A DNA stretch of 18,342 nt, taken from the NCBI GenBank assembly GCA_022572485.1, contig JACZVU010000037.1, positions 1-18,342 of the forward strand. Reading direction: 5' to 3'. A program made the position numbers and the translations under genes. This document shows, piece after piece, positions 1 through 7,371 of the stretch. The notes below the pieces were generated by a model that was given only the letters and a program-made list of their open reading frames with translations, was not told the origin of the DNA and ran no database searches. How positions within the stretch are numbered: position 1 is the first letter of the stretch; the number at the start of each line of letters is the position of its first letter. This DNA comes from Myxococcales bacterium. GTDB lineage: Bacteria; Myxococcota_A; UBA9160; SMWR01.

Positions 1-160
1 CGATGGTGTATCGGCGTAACAAATGGCGCCGATCGCGGATCGACGCCCAACCGAAATTATGATTCAATTCCGGGGCGTTGCAATTGCAACGCCTCAACTA
101 CAGAATGTTCTTGGACGTAGCTGGGCTGTGTTCGCGTGAGCCATCCCTGTTTTACGTCGC

Positions 161-166
161 GGAGGA
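161..166 (+). promoter_or_regulatory. Ribosome binding site deciding the start of the metallopeptidase gene
   Basis: GGAGGA sits 7 bases before the ATG at 174 and immediately precedes a stretch coding for a signal peptide. It favours this start over the upstream in-frame ATG at 78. The second ATG at 177 is also possible and would change the protein by only one residue. Confidence 0.7.
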
Positions 167-173
167 ATTGCCA

Positions 174-1706
174 ATGATGAATCGGTCGATTGAAAGATCG
201 TCCTCGTCGTTTCTGGCGGCGCTTTCAGCGATTGCACTCGCGTGCGCGAGCGCCCCGATGGCCTACGAACGAGCCTGGATCGAGGTGAGCACGCCAAATT
301 TCCAGATCATGTCAACGATGTCTCACGAGAAGGCTTCGAAGCTTGCGATCGATTTGGAGAGATTCCGAGCGGTGATCGCGAGATTTACGAATGCCACGAT
401 GAGCGACTCACCGATTCCGACGAAGATATTCGCTTTCGAGCGAGAGAGCGACTTTCGCCGCGTCACCCACGCCTCTGATGTGGCTGGTTGGATCATTCCC
501 GGAATGCGTCAAAACCTGATTGCACTGGCAGATTATCGTGGGATGGACTCGTCACAGATTATTCGCCACGAGTACGTTCATTTCGTACTTCGCAACGCGA
601 CGACGATTCGATACCCGACCTGGTATGACGAGGGGTTCGCCGAATACATGAGTTCGTATGCGGTCCGCAAAAACCAGGAGCTCGTGATCGGCACCGTTCA
701 ACCGGAGAGAGTGCAGGTGCTCAATTGGGCGCCCTGGATACCACTTCGTCGGGTGATCGAGGCGCGAGGCCTCGACAGCTTCCATAACCGCACCGAAGTC
801 GCGGTTTTCTATGCGGAGGCGTGGGCGCTCGTCCACTACCTACAGCAGGGGCGAGAGGGGCGCCACAACGTATCCGAGGAGATGGACCGGTATCTCAAAC
901 TCGTCGAGGTTGGATCGAGTGACGAAGATGCGTTCGAAGAAGCTTTTGGGATGAGCATTTCGATCGCGAACCGCGACGTCAAGATCTACCTCAATCGCAA
1001 AATCCAGGCGATCGTGTTCGCGCTTTCGGTGTTGAACTTCGAACCTCCCGAGCCGAGCATCCGGACGATGTCCCCCGGCGAAGCATCCGCTGAGTTGGGT
1101 CAGCTCTTCCTGGCCCGGGGAGAGGGGTTGCGCGCTGAGCCCTATTTCGAGATCGCGATCGCGGCCAACCCCGAAAACGCACGCGCCCACGCGGGGTTTG
1201 GCGACTCCCTCAAGTTTCAGGGCCGCTGGGAAGAAGCCGAGCCTCACTTCCACCGCGGTGTCGAGTTGGGTCCAGAAGATGCACTCAATTACCTTGATCT
1301 GGCCGAGTACTATCACGACAAGGCGCGGGAGGAAGCGTTCAAGGGCGACCGAGAGGCGCTGCTGAGAGAGGCGCGGCGCAATTACGTGAAGAGCCAGAAG
1401 CTCGATCCGACGCTACCCGAAACCTACGCGATGTACGGCAGTACCTATTTCGAGGATGGTCAGGATCACACCCGCGCGATCCAGACAATCGAGCACGCCA
1501 ACAGCTTGCTCCCGTCGAACACGGATATTCTCTTGATGCTCGCTAACGCCTACGTGTTGAATGATCGAGACGACGAAGCGCGTGAACTCGTCGAGCGCTA
1601 CGTGGCGTGGTCCCACTCCAAAGACCGCGCGGAAGCGGTCTCGAAGATCCTTGCAGATCTGAACGGGGAATCGACGGCGGCTCCAGAGGCTAGCGCTCCT
1701 AACTGA
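174..1706 (+). CDS. Exported putative zinc metallopeptidase with C-terminal TPR repeats
   Basis: I start this gene at the ATG at 174, because GGAGGA at 161-166 lies 7 bases upstream; an in-frame ATG at 78 has no such site. The 510-residue product begins with a basic stretch and a hydrophobic segment (about residues 12-28) ending in small residues, which looks like a signal peptide, so it probably acts outside the cytoplasm. A zinc-site motif HEYVH lies at residues 132-136, followed by WYDEGFAEY, in which E153 or E157 is the likely third ligand. This arrangement is that of gluzincin-type peptidases and related DUF1570-like proteins. From about residue 304 to 500 the protein has several TPR-like helical repeats, for example around AxPENARAHAGFGDSL, suggesting a partner-binding scaffold. 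Substrate and partner are unknown. It stands alone on this strand and converges on the VWA gene. The metallopeptidase fold is well supported by motif; activity is inferred. Confidence 0.85.
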   Translation: MMNRSIERSSSSFLAALSAIALACASAPMAYERAWIEVSTPNFQIMSTMSHEKASKLAIDLERFRAVIARFTNATMSDSPIPTKIFAFERESDFRRVTHASDVAGWIIPGMRQNLIALADYRGMDSSQIIRHEYVHFVLRNATTIRYPTWYDEGFAEYMSSYAVRKNQELVIGTVQPERVQVLNWAPWIPLRRVIEARGLDSFHNRTEVAVFYAEAWALVHYLQQGREGRHNVSEEMDRYLKLVEVGSSDEDAFEEAFGMSISIANRDVKIYLNRKIQAIVFALSVLNFEPPEPSIRTMSPGEASAELGQLFLARGEGLRAEPYFEIAIAANPENARAHAGFGDSLKFQGRWEEAEPHFHRGVELGPEDALNYLDLAEYYHDKAREEAFKGDREALLREARRNYVKSQKLDPTLPETYAMYGSTYFEDGQDHTRAIQTIEHANSLLPSNTDILLMLANAYVLNDRDDEARELVERYVAWSHSKDRAEAVSKILADLNGESTAAPEASAPN

Positions 1707-1722
1707 GATTCGGGTTATTCGA

Positions 1723-1830
1723 GATGTCGGTCAGCGCTAAAGCACCGCGCTAGTAGGTGATCTGATTTCGGCCGAATCCGGCCAGCTGCCGACATCGACT
1801 GTACCGCGCCATTTCAGCCGGAAAACCGGC
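1723..1830. terminator. Nested inverted repeats in the convergent gap, possible bidirectional terminator
   Basis: The gap between two convergent genes holds GATGTCGG at 1723-1730 paired with CCGACATC at 1789-1796, extended by CAGC/GCTG across a one-base bulge. Inside lies the palindrome TTCGGCCGAA, and further right GCCGG-AAAA-CCGGC at 1817-1830. No T-run follows on either strand, so this is not a classical intrinsic terminator. A structured RNA end for both transcripts is the simplest reading. Confidence 0.35.
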
Positions 1831-1856
1831 GTTCGATTCGGAGGCCAGCATCTCTC

Positions 1857-3056
1857 TCAGCCGGTCGCGGCGGTTTGGCGGGCGCCGATCAGGGCCGAGA
1901 CCGCTTGCTCGATGCCGTCCACCGTCAGTTGGAACATCGGAAAGATGCTCCGGATCACGTTGGCGGTCTGGGTGCGCTGCCAGTGATGCGGGGGTTCCGG
2001 ATTGATCCACACGGCCCGCTGAAAGTGATCATCAATGCGGCGAAGCCAATCGATGCCGCGCGTGTGCGATTCGAGGCGCGGGTTGATGTTTCCGCGCAGG
2101 CCCATGAGCTCATAGGGATGCATGGCTGCATCGCCGACGATCACGACCTTCCAGCGTTCGTCGTAGCGCCGCATCAGGTCGCCGGTCGGAATGGCGCTGT
2201 CTTGAAACAGCCAGGCGTCCTCGTAGAGATTTTCGTAGATGCAATTGTGGAAGTAATAGGCGCGGAACTCTCGCAGGCCGTGCTCCTCGTGTAGCGCGGT
2301 CAAGAGGCGGCTCACGGGGTAGAAATGCGGATCCATCGTGCCGCCTACGTCCATCAACAAAAGCAGCCGGACGTTGTTGCGGTGCTCGGGTCGAAAGATC
2401 AGTTCGATCTCACCGCCGTTCCTGCAGGTTTCCGAGATCGTCTCGTCGAGATCGAGTTCGGTCGTGGGCCCGCTGCGCGTAAGCCGGCGCAGGCGCTTCA
2501 GTGCGACCTTGGTCTGGCGCAGGTCTAGGGTGACATCCGTCCGGTAGTTTCTGTAGCGGCGATCTTCGGCGATCTTCATCGCCGAGCGGTTTCTCGGAGT
2601 GCCTCCGACGCGTATGCCCGTGGGATGGGTTCCGCCGTGGCCAAAGGGTGATCGGCCCCCTGTTCCGATCCACTTGCCGCCACCGTCGTGGCGCTCGGTC
2701 TGCTCTTCGAGGATCTCGAGATAACGGCGCATCAATTCGTCGCTCGTGAGCTTCTCGAGCAACGCACGCTCCTCATCGGTGAGCTCTTTGAAATGGATCG
2801 GATTCTCGAGCCACTGCATGAGTTCATCGCTGACGGAGAGTTCGCTCTCTACCCCGTGGAAAACGCTCGCAAACACGCGGTCGAAGCTGTCGAAGTAGGT
2901 CTCGCTCTTCACCAGGCAGGCGCGCGACAGATTGTAGAACGACATCAGGCTCGACGAGTGCTGGCCCATCTTGAGGGCTTTCGTCAGCATCATCCATTCC
3001 TGGATGGCGACGGGGATTCCCTCAGTGCGCAGCGCGTAGAAGAATTCGAGAAACAC
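1857..3056 (-). CDS. CoxE-like VWA domain protein, partner of the MoxR-type ATPase
   Basis: This 399-residue protein matches the CoxE-like von Willebrand factor A family. Members pair with MoxR AAA+ ATPases and help activate or assemble other protein complexes; CoxD/CoxE of CO dehydrogenase maturation is the known example. The N-terminal helical half includes MFLEFFYALRTEGIPVAI. A glycine-rich stretch at about 124-153 (GGRSPFGHGGTHPTGIRVGG) is typical of the family. The VWA domain starts near residue 228, with the metal-ion-dependent adhesion motif as LLLLMDVGGTMDPH (D236, G238, T240), the family's DxGGS/T version of DxSxS. The start is GTG, with AGGA upstream and an in-frame TAG four codons before it. 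It lies downstream of the MoxR gene on the same strand, but 245 bases of mostly repeat DNA separate the two, where such genes are normally almost adjacent. The client protein is not identifiable here. Confidence 0.88.
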   Translation of the reverse strand: MFLEFFYALRTEGIPVAIQEWMMLTKALKMGQHSSSLMSFYNLSRACLVKSETYFDSFDRVFASVFHGVESELSVSDELMQWLENPIHFKELTDEERALLEKLTSDELMRRYLEILEEQTERHDGGGKWIGTGGRSPFGHGGTHPTGIRVGGTPRNRSAMKIAEDRRYRNYRTDVTLDLRQTKVALKRLRRLTRSGPTTELDLDETISETCRNGGEIELIFRPEHRNNVRLLLLMDVGGTMDPHFYPVSRLLTALHEEHGLREFRAYYFHNCIYENLYEDAWLFQDSAIPTGDLMRRYDERWKVVIVGDAAMHPYELMGLRGNINPRLESHTRGIDWLRRIDDHFQRAVWINPEPPHHWQRTQTANVIRSIFPMFQLTVDGIEQAVSALIGARQTAATG

Positions 3057-3082
3057 GCGATCGTCCTATCGCCTCAACGGTT

Positions 3083-3291
3083 CGACGCCACTCTTATGAC
3101 TTGACGTCACCCATAGGGCCTGACGCCACCCATAGGATCTGACGTCACCCATACGGTTTGGCGTCGCCCATACGGCTGGACGTCACCCATACGGTTTGGC
3201 GTCGCCCATACGGCTGGACGTCACCCATACGGTTTGGCGTCGTCCATACGACTGGACGCCACCCATACGACTGGACGGCGCCCATTGCGGT
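3083..3291. repeat. Array of eleven 19-bp tandem units, partly with 38-bp higher-order period
   Basis: Units start at 3083, 3102, 3121, 3140, 3159, 3178, 3197, 3216, 3235, 3254 and 3273, with exact 19-base spacing throughout. The common core is CGYCRCCCATA. Two types alternate: GGACGTCACCCATACGGTT and TGGCGTCGCCCATACGGCT. As a result 3159-3196 and 3197-3234 are identical 38-base copies. The outer units are more divergent, as expected if the array grew from its centre. It fills nearly the whole gap between the MoxR-type gene and the CoxE-like gene. The 19-base period is not a multiple of three, and no gene spans the array. There are no spacers, so it is not a CRISPR array. Confidence 0.95.
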
Positions 3292-3301
3292 GCGCCCGGG
3301 C

Positions 3302-4192
3302 TCACTGGTTGAACTTCGGCCCGAGATCTTCCCATTTCCTGGGAAGGCTGCCGTCCTTGCTCGTGTAGTCGAGCAGAGATTCGGTGTCCTGCTCGTTCTT
3401 CAGCAGCGATCCCAGGAACGGAATGTGGGCCTCGAGGCGAGATTGGGTCACGCCCGATCGCAACAACACCGAGATCCAGTCGATGAGCTCGGAGGTCGAG
3501 GGTTTCTTGCGCAACTCGTTCTGGCCGCGCAGCCAGTAGAACTTGATGAGCACCTGGTCGAGCAGCGCGGTGTCCAGGTTCGGGTGGTGGACATCAATGA
3601 TCTGCTTCATCAGCTCGACGTCCGGAAAATCGATGAAGTGAAAGATGCAGCGGCGCAGGAAGGCGTCGGGGAGTTCTTTTTCGTTGTTGGAGGTGATGAT
3701 GACCACCGGTCGCTCTTTCGCGGCGATCTCGTCGCCGGTTTCCATTACCGTGAACCGCATTTCATCGAGTTCAAGGAGCAGGTCGTTGGGAAATTCCATG
3801 TCGGCCTTGTCGATTTCATCGATCAGCAGAACATGACGCTCTGTGGCCTTGAAGGTCCGCCCGAGGGAACCGAGCTTGATGTAGGCGCGAATGTCCCGAA
3901 CGTCGCCATCGCCAAAGCGCGCATCGTTCAGGCGCTGAATGGTGTCGTAGACGTAGAGGCCCTCCGAGGCTTTCGAGGTCGACTTGACGTGCCAGGACTC
4001 CATCGGCATGCCGAGCGCTTCGGCGATGTGCTTCGCGAGCAGGGTCTTCCCGGTGCCTGGCTCGCCCTTGATGAGCAATGGGCGCTCGAGCGCGATCGCG
4101 CAATTGACGGCTTCCATCAGCGCATCGGACGCGATATAGCCCGCCGTTCCTTTGAAATGGTTGAACTCGCGCTTGTGGGGTGTTTCGATCAT
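3302..4192 (-). CDS. MoxR-family AAA+ ATPase
   Basis: This 296-residue protein is a MoxR-type AAA+ ATPase, a chaperone-like motor that uses ATP to remodel or activate a client together with a VWA protein. The Walker A motif is GEPGTGKT at residues 43-50 and Walker B is LLIDEID at 122-128. Sensor 1 is ITSNN around 166-170, and the arginine-finger region is AFLRRC at 177-182. The length is normal for the family. The start is the ATG at 4192 with only a weak upstream purine stretch; an overlapping ATG seven bases upstream is in another frame. It is transcribed towards the CoxE-like VWA gene, its expected partner, across the 19-bp repeat array. It diverges from the PLP decarboxylase gene with a 95-base gap that must hold promoters for one or both; I see no convincing -35/-10 pair there. 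Confidence 0.92.
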   Translation of the reverse strand: MIETPHKREFNHFKGTAGYIASDALMEAVNCAIALERPLLIKGEPGTGKTLLAKHIAEALGMPMESWHVKSTSKASEGLYVYDTIQRLNDARFGDGDVRDIRAYIKLGSLGRTFKATERHVLLIDEIDKADMEFPNDLLLELDEMRFTVMETGDEIAAKERPVVIITSNNEKELPDAFLRRCIFHFIDFPDVELMKQIIDVHHPNLDTALLDQVLIKFYWLRGQNELRKKPSTSELIDWISVLLRSGVTQSRLEAHIPFLGSLLKNEQDTESLLDYTSKDGSLPRKWEDLGPKFNQ

Positions 4193-4287
4193 GTACCATT
4201 CTCGTTTGGCAAGATGATTTGGCGCCGCGCAGGATAGGGTGATTCGCCGGCCTGCGCGAACCCATCTGGCCCGCTAGCGTCCCAGCC

Positions 4288-5733
4288 GTGACGGGCACGG
4301 GCGATCCCAACGATCTGCGCAAAAACGCGCCGCTGCTCGACGGCTGGCTCAATTTTCGGGCCGCGGACATCGTTGCGTTCGTAACCCCGGGCCACAAACA
4401 GCGGCTCGATCTCGTCGGTTCGATCGTAGACGGCGACGTTCCGCTCTACGGCGGCGTCGATACGATTCGGCAGCAGACGGGTGCGATGGCCAATGCCGAC
4501 CGCAAGCTCGCACGGCTCTGGGGGGCCGACTGGGGGCGGATCTCGGTAGGCGGCTCCACGCACGGCAACCAGACGCTCGCCCTCGCGATCTGTCGCCCCG
4601 GCGATGAAGTGGTCGTCACCCGCACATTGCACCGTTCGTTGCTGCTCGGCATGGTCCTGGTCGGGGTGACCCCGGTGTGGGTGAGCCCCGAGGTCGATCC
4701 GGTGACGGGCTTGCCGACCCACGTGCCTGTCGCTCGCGTCGAGCGGGCGTTGGCCGAGCACCCGGCCGCCAAGGCGGTGTTTCTCGTGGAGCCCAGCTAT
4801 GTCGGCACGCTCTCGGACATCGCGGCTCACGCGGCGGTCGCCCACGCACACGGGATTCCGCTCGTGATCGATCAAGCCTGGGGCGCTTATTTCGGCTTCC
4901 ACCCAGACCTACCGAGGCACTCGCTGCAGGCGGGTGCGGACGCGATGGTGACCAGCGCGCACAAAACCTTGCCCGCCTACACCCAATCTGCTCTGGTGAT
5001 GGCGCGCACCGAGCGGATCGATCGCGATCGGCTCGACCGCGCGTTCGAGGCGACGGCGACGACCAGCCCGTCCGGCACCATCGCGGCGAGTGCCGACGCG
5101 GCCCGCGCGTTGTTGGAGCGCGACGGAGAGCGGCTGCTCGGAAACCTGCTGCGGATCGTTGACCATGCGCGTGATCGGCTGAGGAATATTTCCGGGGTGG
5201 TACTGCTCGGCGATGTCGTCGACCGATCGGTGATCGTCGACCGCGCGAAGCTGGCCATCAACATCTCGGGAACCGGAGCGACCGGTCTCGCGATTGAGGA
5301 GCACCTGCTCGCTGCCGGAATTCCCATTGAACTCGCCGATCGCGACACGGTGATTCCGATCATCTCGATGAACGACGACCTCACTTCGGTCGATCGCTTC
5401 ATCGATGGTATCCTCGAGGCGATCGAACGCGAGCGCTCGACGCCGCGGCCGGTGTTGCCGTCGATTTCGTGGACGGTCGAACCGGCAGTGGTCCTATCGC
5501 CGCGCGAGGCGTTTTTTGCGCCGCACGTGACCGTAGCCGCCTCGGATGCGATTGGCCGGGTGTCGGCCGAACTCGTTGCGCCGTATCCACCCGGCATTCC
5601 GGTTCTCGCGCCGGGTGAGCGCATCACGAGCGAGGCCGTCGAAGGGCTGCGGCAGGCGATGGCCGATGGTACGCAAGTTCGGTACGCGGCGGACCGCACG
5701 CTGGCGACCTTCCAGGTGGTGTCAGACCGCTGA
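4288..5733 (+). CDS. PLP-dependent Orn/Lys/Arg decarboxylase family protein
   Basis: The 481-residue product has the fold-type I PLP-dependent layout of the Orn/Lys/Arg decarboxylase family, in the short form lacking the N-terminal response-regulator-like domain. Visible marks are the N-terminal FVTPGHK motif (residues 31-37), GGSTHGNQ (88-95), the cofactor aspartate in VIDQAWGA (D195), and the Schiff-base lysine in TSAHKTLPAY (K226). The C-terminal part after about 380 matches the family's small domain, with APYPPGIPVLAPGE near 439-452. Short-form members in other bacteria decarboxylate arginine, lysine or ornithine to make polyamine precursors. The sequence alone does not fix which substrate is used. 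The start is a GTG with no clear Shine-Dalgarno site, so an alternative start within a few codons is possible. It converges on the MFS gene; the 110-base gap contains only a loose CGATCCC/GGGATCG pair at 5741-5782. Confidence 0.88.
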   Translation: MTGTGDPNDLRKNAPLLDGWLNFRAADIVAFVTPGHKQRLDLVGSIVDGDVPLYGGVDTIRQQTGAMANADRKLARLWGADWGRISVGGSTHGNQTLALAICRPGDEVVVTRTLHRSLLLGMVLVGVTPVWVSPEVDPVTGLPTHVPVARVERALAEHPAAKAVFLVEPSYVGTLSDIAAHAAVAHAHGIPLVIDQAWGAYFGFHPDLPRHSLQAGADAMVTSAHKTLPAYTQSALVMARTERIDRDRLDRAFEATATTSPSGTIAASADAARALLERDGERLLGNLLRIVDHARDRLRNISGVVLLGDVVDRSVIVDRAKLAINISGTGATGLAIEEHLLAAGIPIELADRDTVIPIISMNDDLTSVDRFIDGILEAIERERSTPRPVLPSISWTVEPAVVLSPREAFFAPHVTVAASDAIGRVSAELVAPYPPGIPVLAPGERITSEAVEGLRQAMADGTQVRYAADRTLATFQVVSDR

Positions 5734-5843
5734 CAGAACCCGATCCCCGAACGATCGATGGAGCGGGCGCTGGCCGGGATCGAATGCAGCGGTGTCCGGT
5801 CGGTGATCGAATTGGGACGCACTCGATTGCGAAACGGACAGGA

Positions 5844-7084
5844 TTAGTGTCGGGTGCGTAGCCCGCGTTCCGCCGCGCGAGCCGGCTGGTAGGCGAACGC
5901 GAAGATCGCTGCGTAGGACACGGCCGTCAGCCACCCGATCAGCCGGTAACCGCCTCCGGCATTGAGTAACAGGCCCGCGAGTAGCGGGCCCGCGGCCGAA
6001 GTCCACGCCGTCACGGACGCGGCGATTGCGTTGATCCGGCCCGTGCGATCGTAAAACGCCACCAGGCCGTAGAGCAGGGGCATGAAGTACATCAGCGCCA
6101 TGCTCGACACGGCGTACGACCCCGCCCAGAGTAGGTGCGAGGTCGCGTAGACGAGGATGAGTACGCCTGCGATCTGGGAGAGCACGCCGAACGCGAGGGG
6201 CAGCGTGCGGCCACCGCGCGTGCCGAGCACGCCCGCCGCGATCGGTCCCAGAATCGAGAGCACCGCCCCGAACGAGAGGATGCGACCGATCTCGGTGAGG
6301 GTCAGGCCGATGGAGACGCCGATGCGCTCGGTGAACGGAAACAAGGTGTTCAAACCCAGATTCAGGCTGCCCACACTCAGCAGCAACAGCGCCGCCGTCA
6401 CCCCGAGGTGCTTCGGCTCCGGGGGTTCAGAGGAGCGGTGTTCTCGTGCGGTCGAGGGATCGGGTGTCCAGCTCAGAAGGGGGTCGCGAGCAGCCCCACG
6501 CCCGCCATCGTGACGAACGCGCCTGCCGGACCGAGCCACTCCATTGCGATCGGCAGGGCCCAGAAACACAGCACGGAGACGGTTACGTGGGCGCCCATGA
6601 ACCACGAGAACGTCCGGTCTGGTTGTGCGGTCTGCGCGGCCAGGCCACTCGATATGGCGAACAGGATTCCCTCGCCCGCACCGACTACGCCGCGCGCGAC
6701 AAGAAAGGCCTGCCATTGCCCCTCGGCCACGCTCCAGATCGAGAGGAGGCTCCCGGTCACGTAGGCGAGCGCGCCGATCCAAGACCAGCGGCGCAGATCC
6801 AGCAACTCGTAGCGCGCAGCCAACAGCGTCGAGACGGCGGCCATGACGCCGAGTTCCCAGGACGACACGATCCCCGCGGTGCCTTCGCTCTCGCGAAACC
6901 CATCGGCGGTCGCGCCCACGATGATCGGAATCACATACAGTGCGAGCACGCCGAGCGTATTGCTCGCGGCGAGCGCGGCCAGGGCACGCTTACTATCGAT
7001 GGGAATCGCGGATCGAGAGCGAAATCCCATGCCGAGTACGCGATCGAGGGGGTCTATGGCGAAAAGCAGGCGCCTGTAAGCCAT
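5844..7084 (-). pseudogene. MFS transporter interrupted by a single-base frameshift
   Basis: Two overlapping minus-strand frames together make one major facilitator superfamily protein. From the ATG at 7084 the first frame codes for about six membrane segments and reaches a stop at 6473-6475 just after GVGLLATPF. The remaining half continues in another frame as LLSWTPDPSTAREHRSSE and then a further six or so hydrophobic segments to the TAA at 5844. Adding one base in the G5 run at 6479-6483 joins the halves into about 413 residues with twelve membrane segments, a normal MFS length. The break falls at the central cytoplasmic loop. It may be a true mutation or a homopolymer error in the sequence. 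No substrate can be named. The gene diverges from frdA. An in-frame ATG at 7030 is another possible start. Confidence 0.82.
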
Positions 7085-7145
7085 CAGTCGAGTTTGGAGA
7101 GATTGGGCCGATGATCTAAGAGAGGGTTCCGGGCTCCGAAAGCAG

Positions 7146-7173
7146 GAAGGGATCCATGGGAAGGGATCCATGG
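7146..7173. repeat. Perfect 14-bp tandem duplication
   Basis: GAAGGGATCCATGG occurs twice in direct succession at 7146-7159 and 7160-7173. The second copy contains the ATG that begins the transposase-like relic. It could be a replication slippage product or a scar near an insertion boundary. Confidence 0.9.
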
Positions 7174-7256
7174 AGAAGAAGGCATCGGCCGAGAAGGCAG
7201 TTCGAGAAATCCGGCGCAAGACGCGACGACGGTTTTCAGGCGAAGAGAAGGTCCGG
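7170..7256 (+). pseudogene. Relic of an IS transposase N-terminus (OrfA-type helix-turn-helix)
   Basis: Reading from the ATG at 7170, the first 29 residues include EKAVREIRRKTRRRFSGEEK. This closely resembles the opening of IS3-type OrfA / HTH_Tnp_1 transposase proteins, where the consensus is roughly REIRRKTRRKFSAEEKIRIVLEGL. After about 7256 the expected continuation is lost: the frame reads into unrelated residues and then into frdA in the wrong frame. Scattered similarity in other frames up to about 7345 is too weak to claim. I see no terminal inverted repeats. The relic lies wholly within the region between the MFS gene and frdA, so an ancient insertion may have altered the frd promoter. 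Recognition is from memory of the family only. Confidence 0.6.
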
Positions 7257-7371
7257 GCTCGGAGCTGCTGGCGGTATCAGGTTGCGGGCCGTTTGGAGCT
7301 CTTTCTACTTTCTTCTGGCAGCCGGATTCGTTACAAAGATCCCCACAGAGCCCGCGCGAGGACTGGAATTC

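Noticed and set aside
3083..3291. CRISPR-like array
   Set aside because: The units are contiguous with no unique spacers and are only 19 bases long.
3158..4237. A 359-codon plus-strand frame running from the repeat array over the MoxR gene
   Set aside because: Most of it is antisense to a MoxR-type ATPase with intact Walker motifs; the repeat part is open only because of the 19-base period.
5741..5782. CGATCCC/GGGATCG inverted pair between the decarboxylase and the MFS gene as a terminator
   Set aside because: Seven-base arms with a 28-base loop and no T-run are too weak to call.
7094..7122. TTGGAG-N17-TAAGAG as a promoter for frdA
   Set aside because: The -10 match is only three of six bases and there is no supporting evidence.
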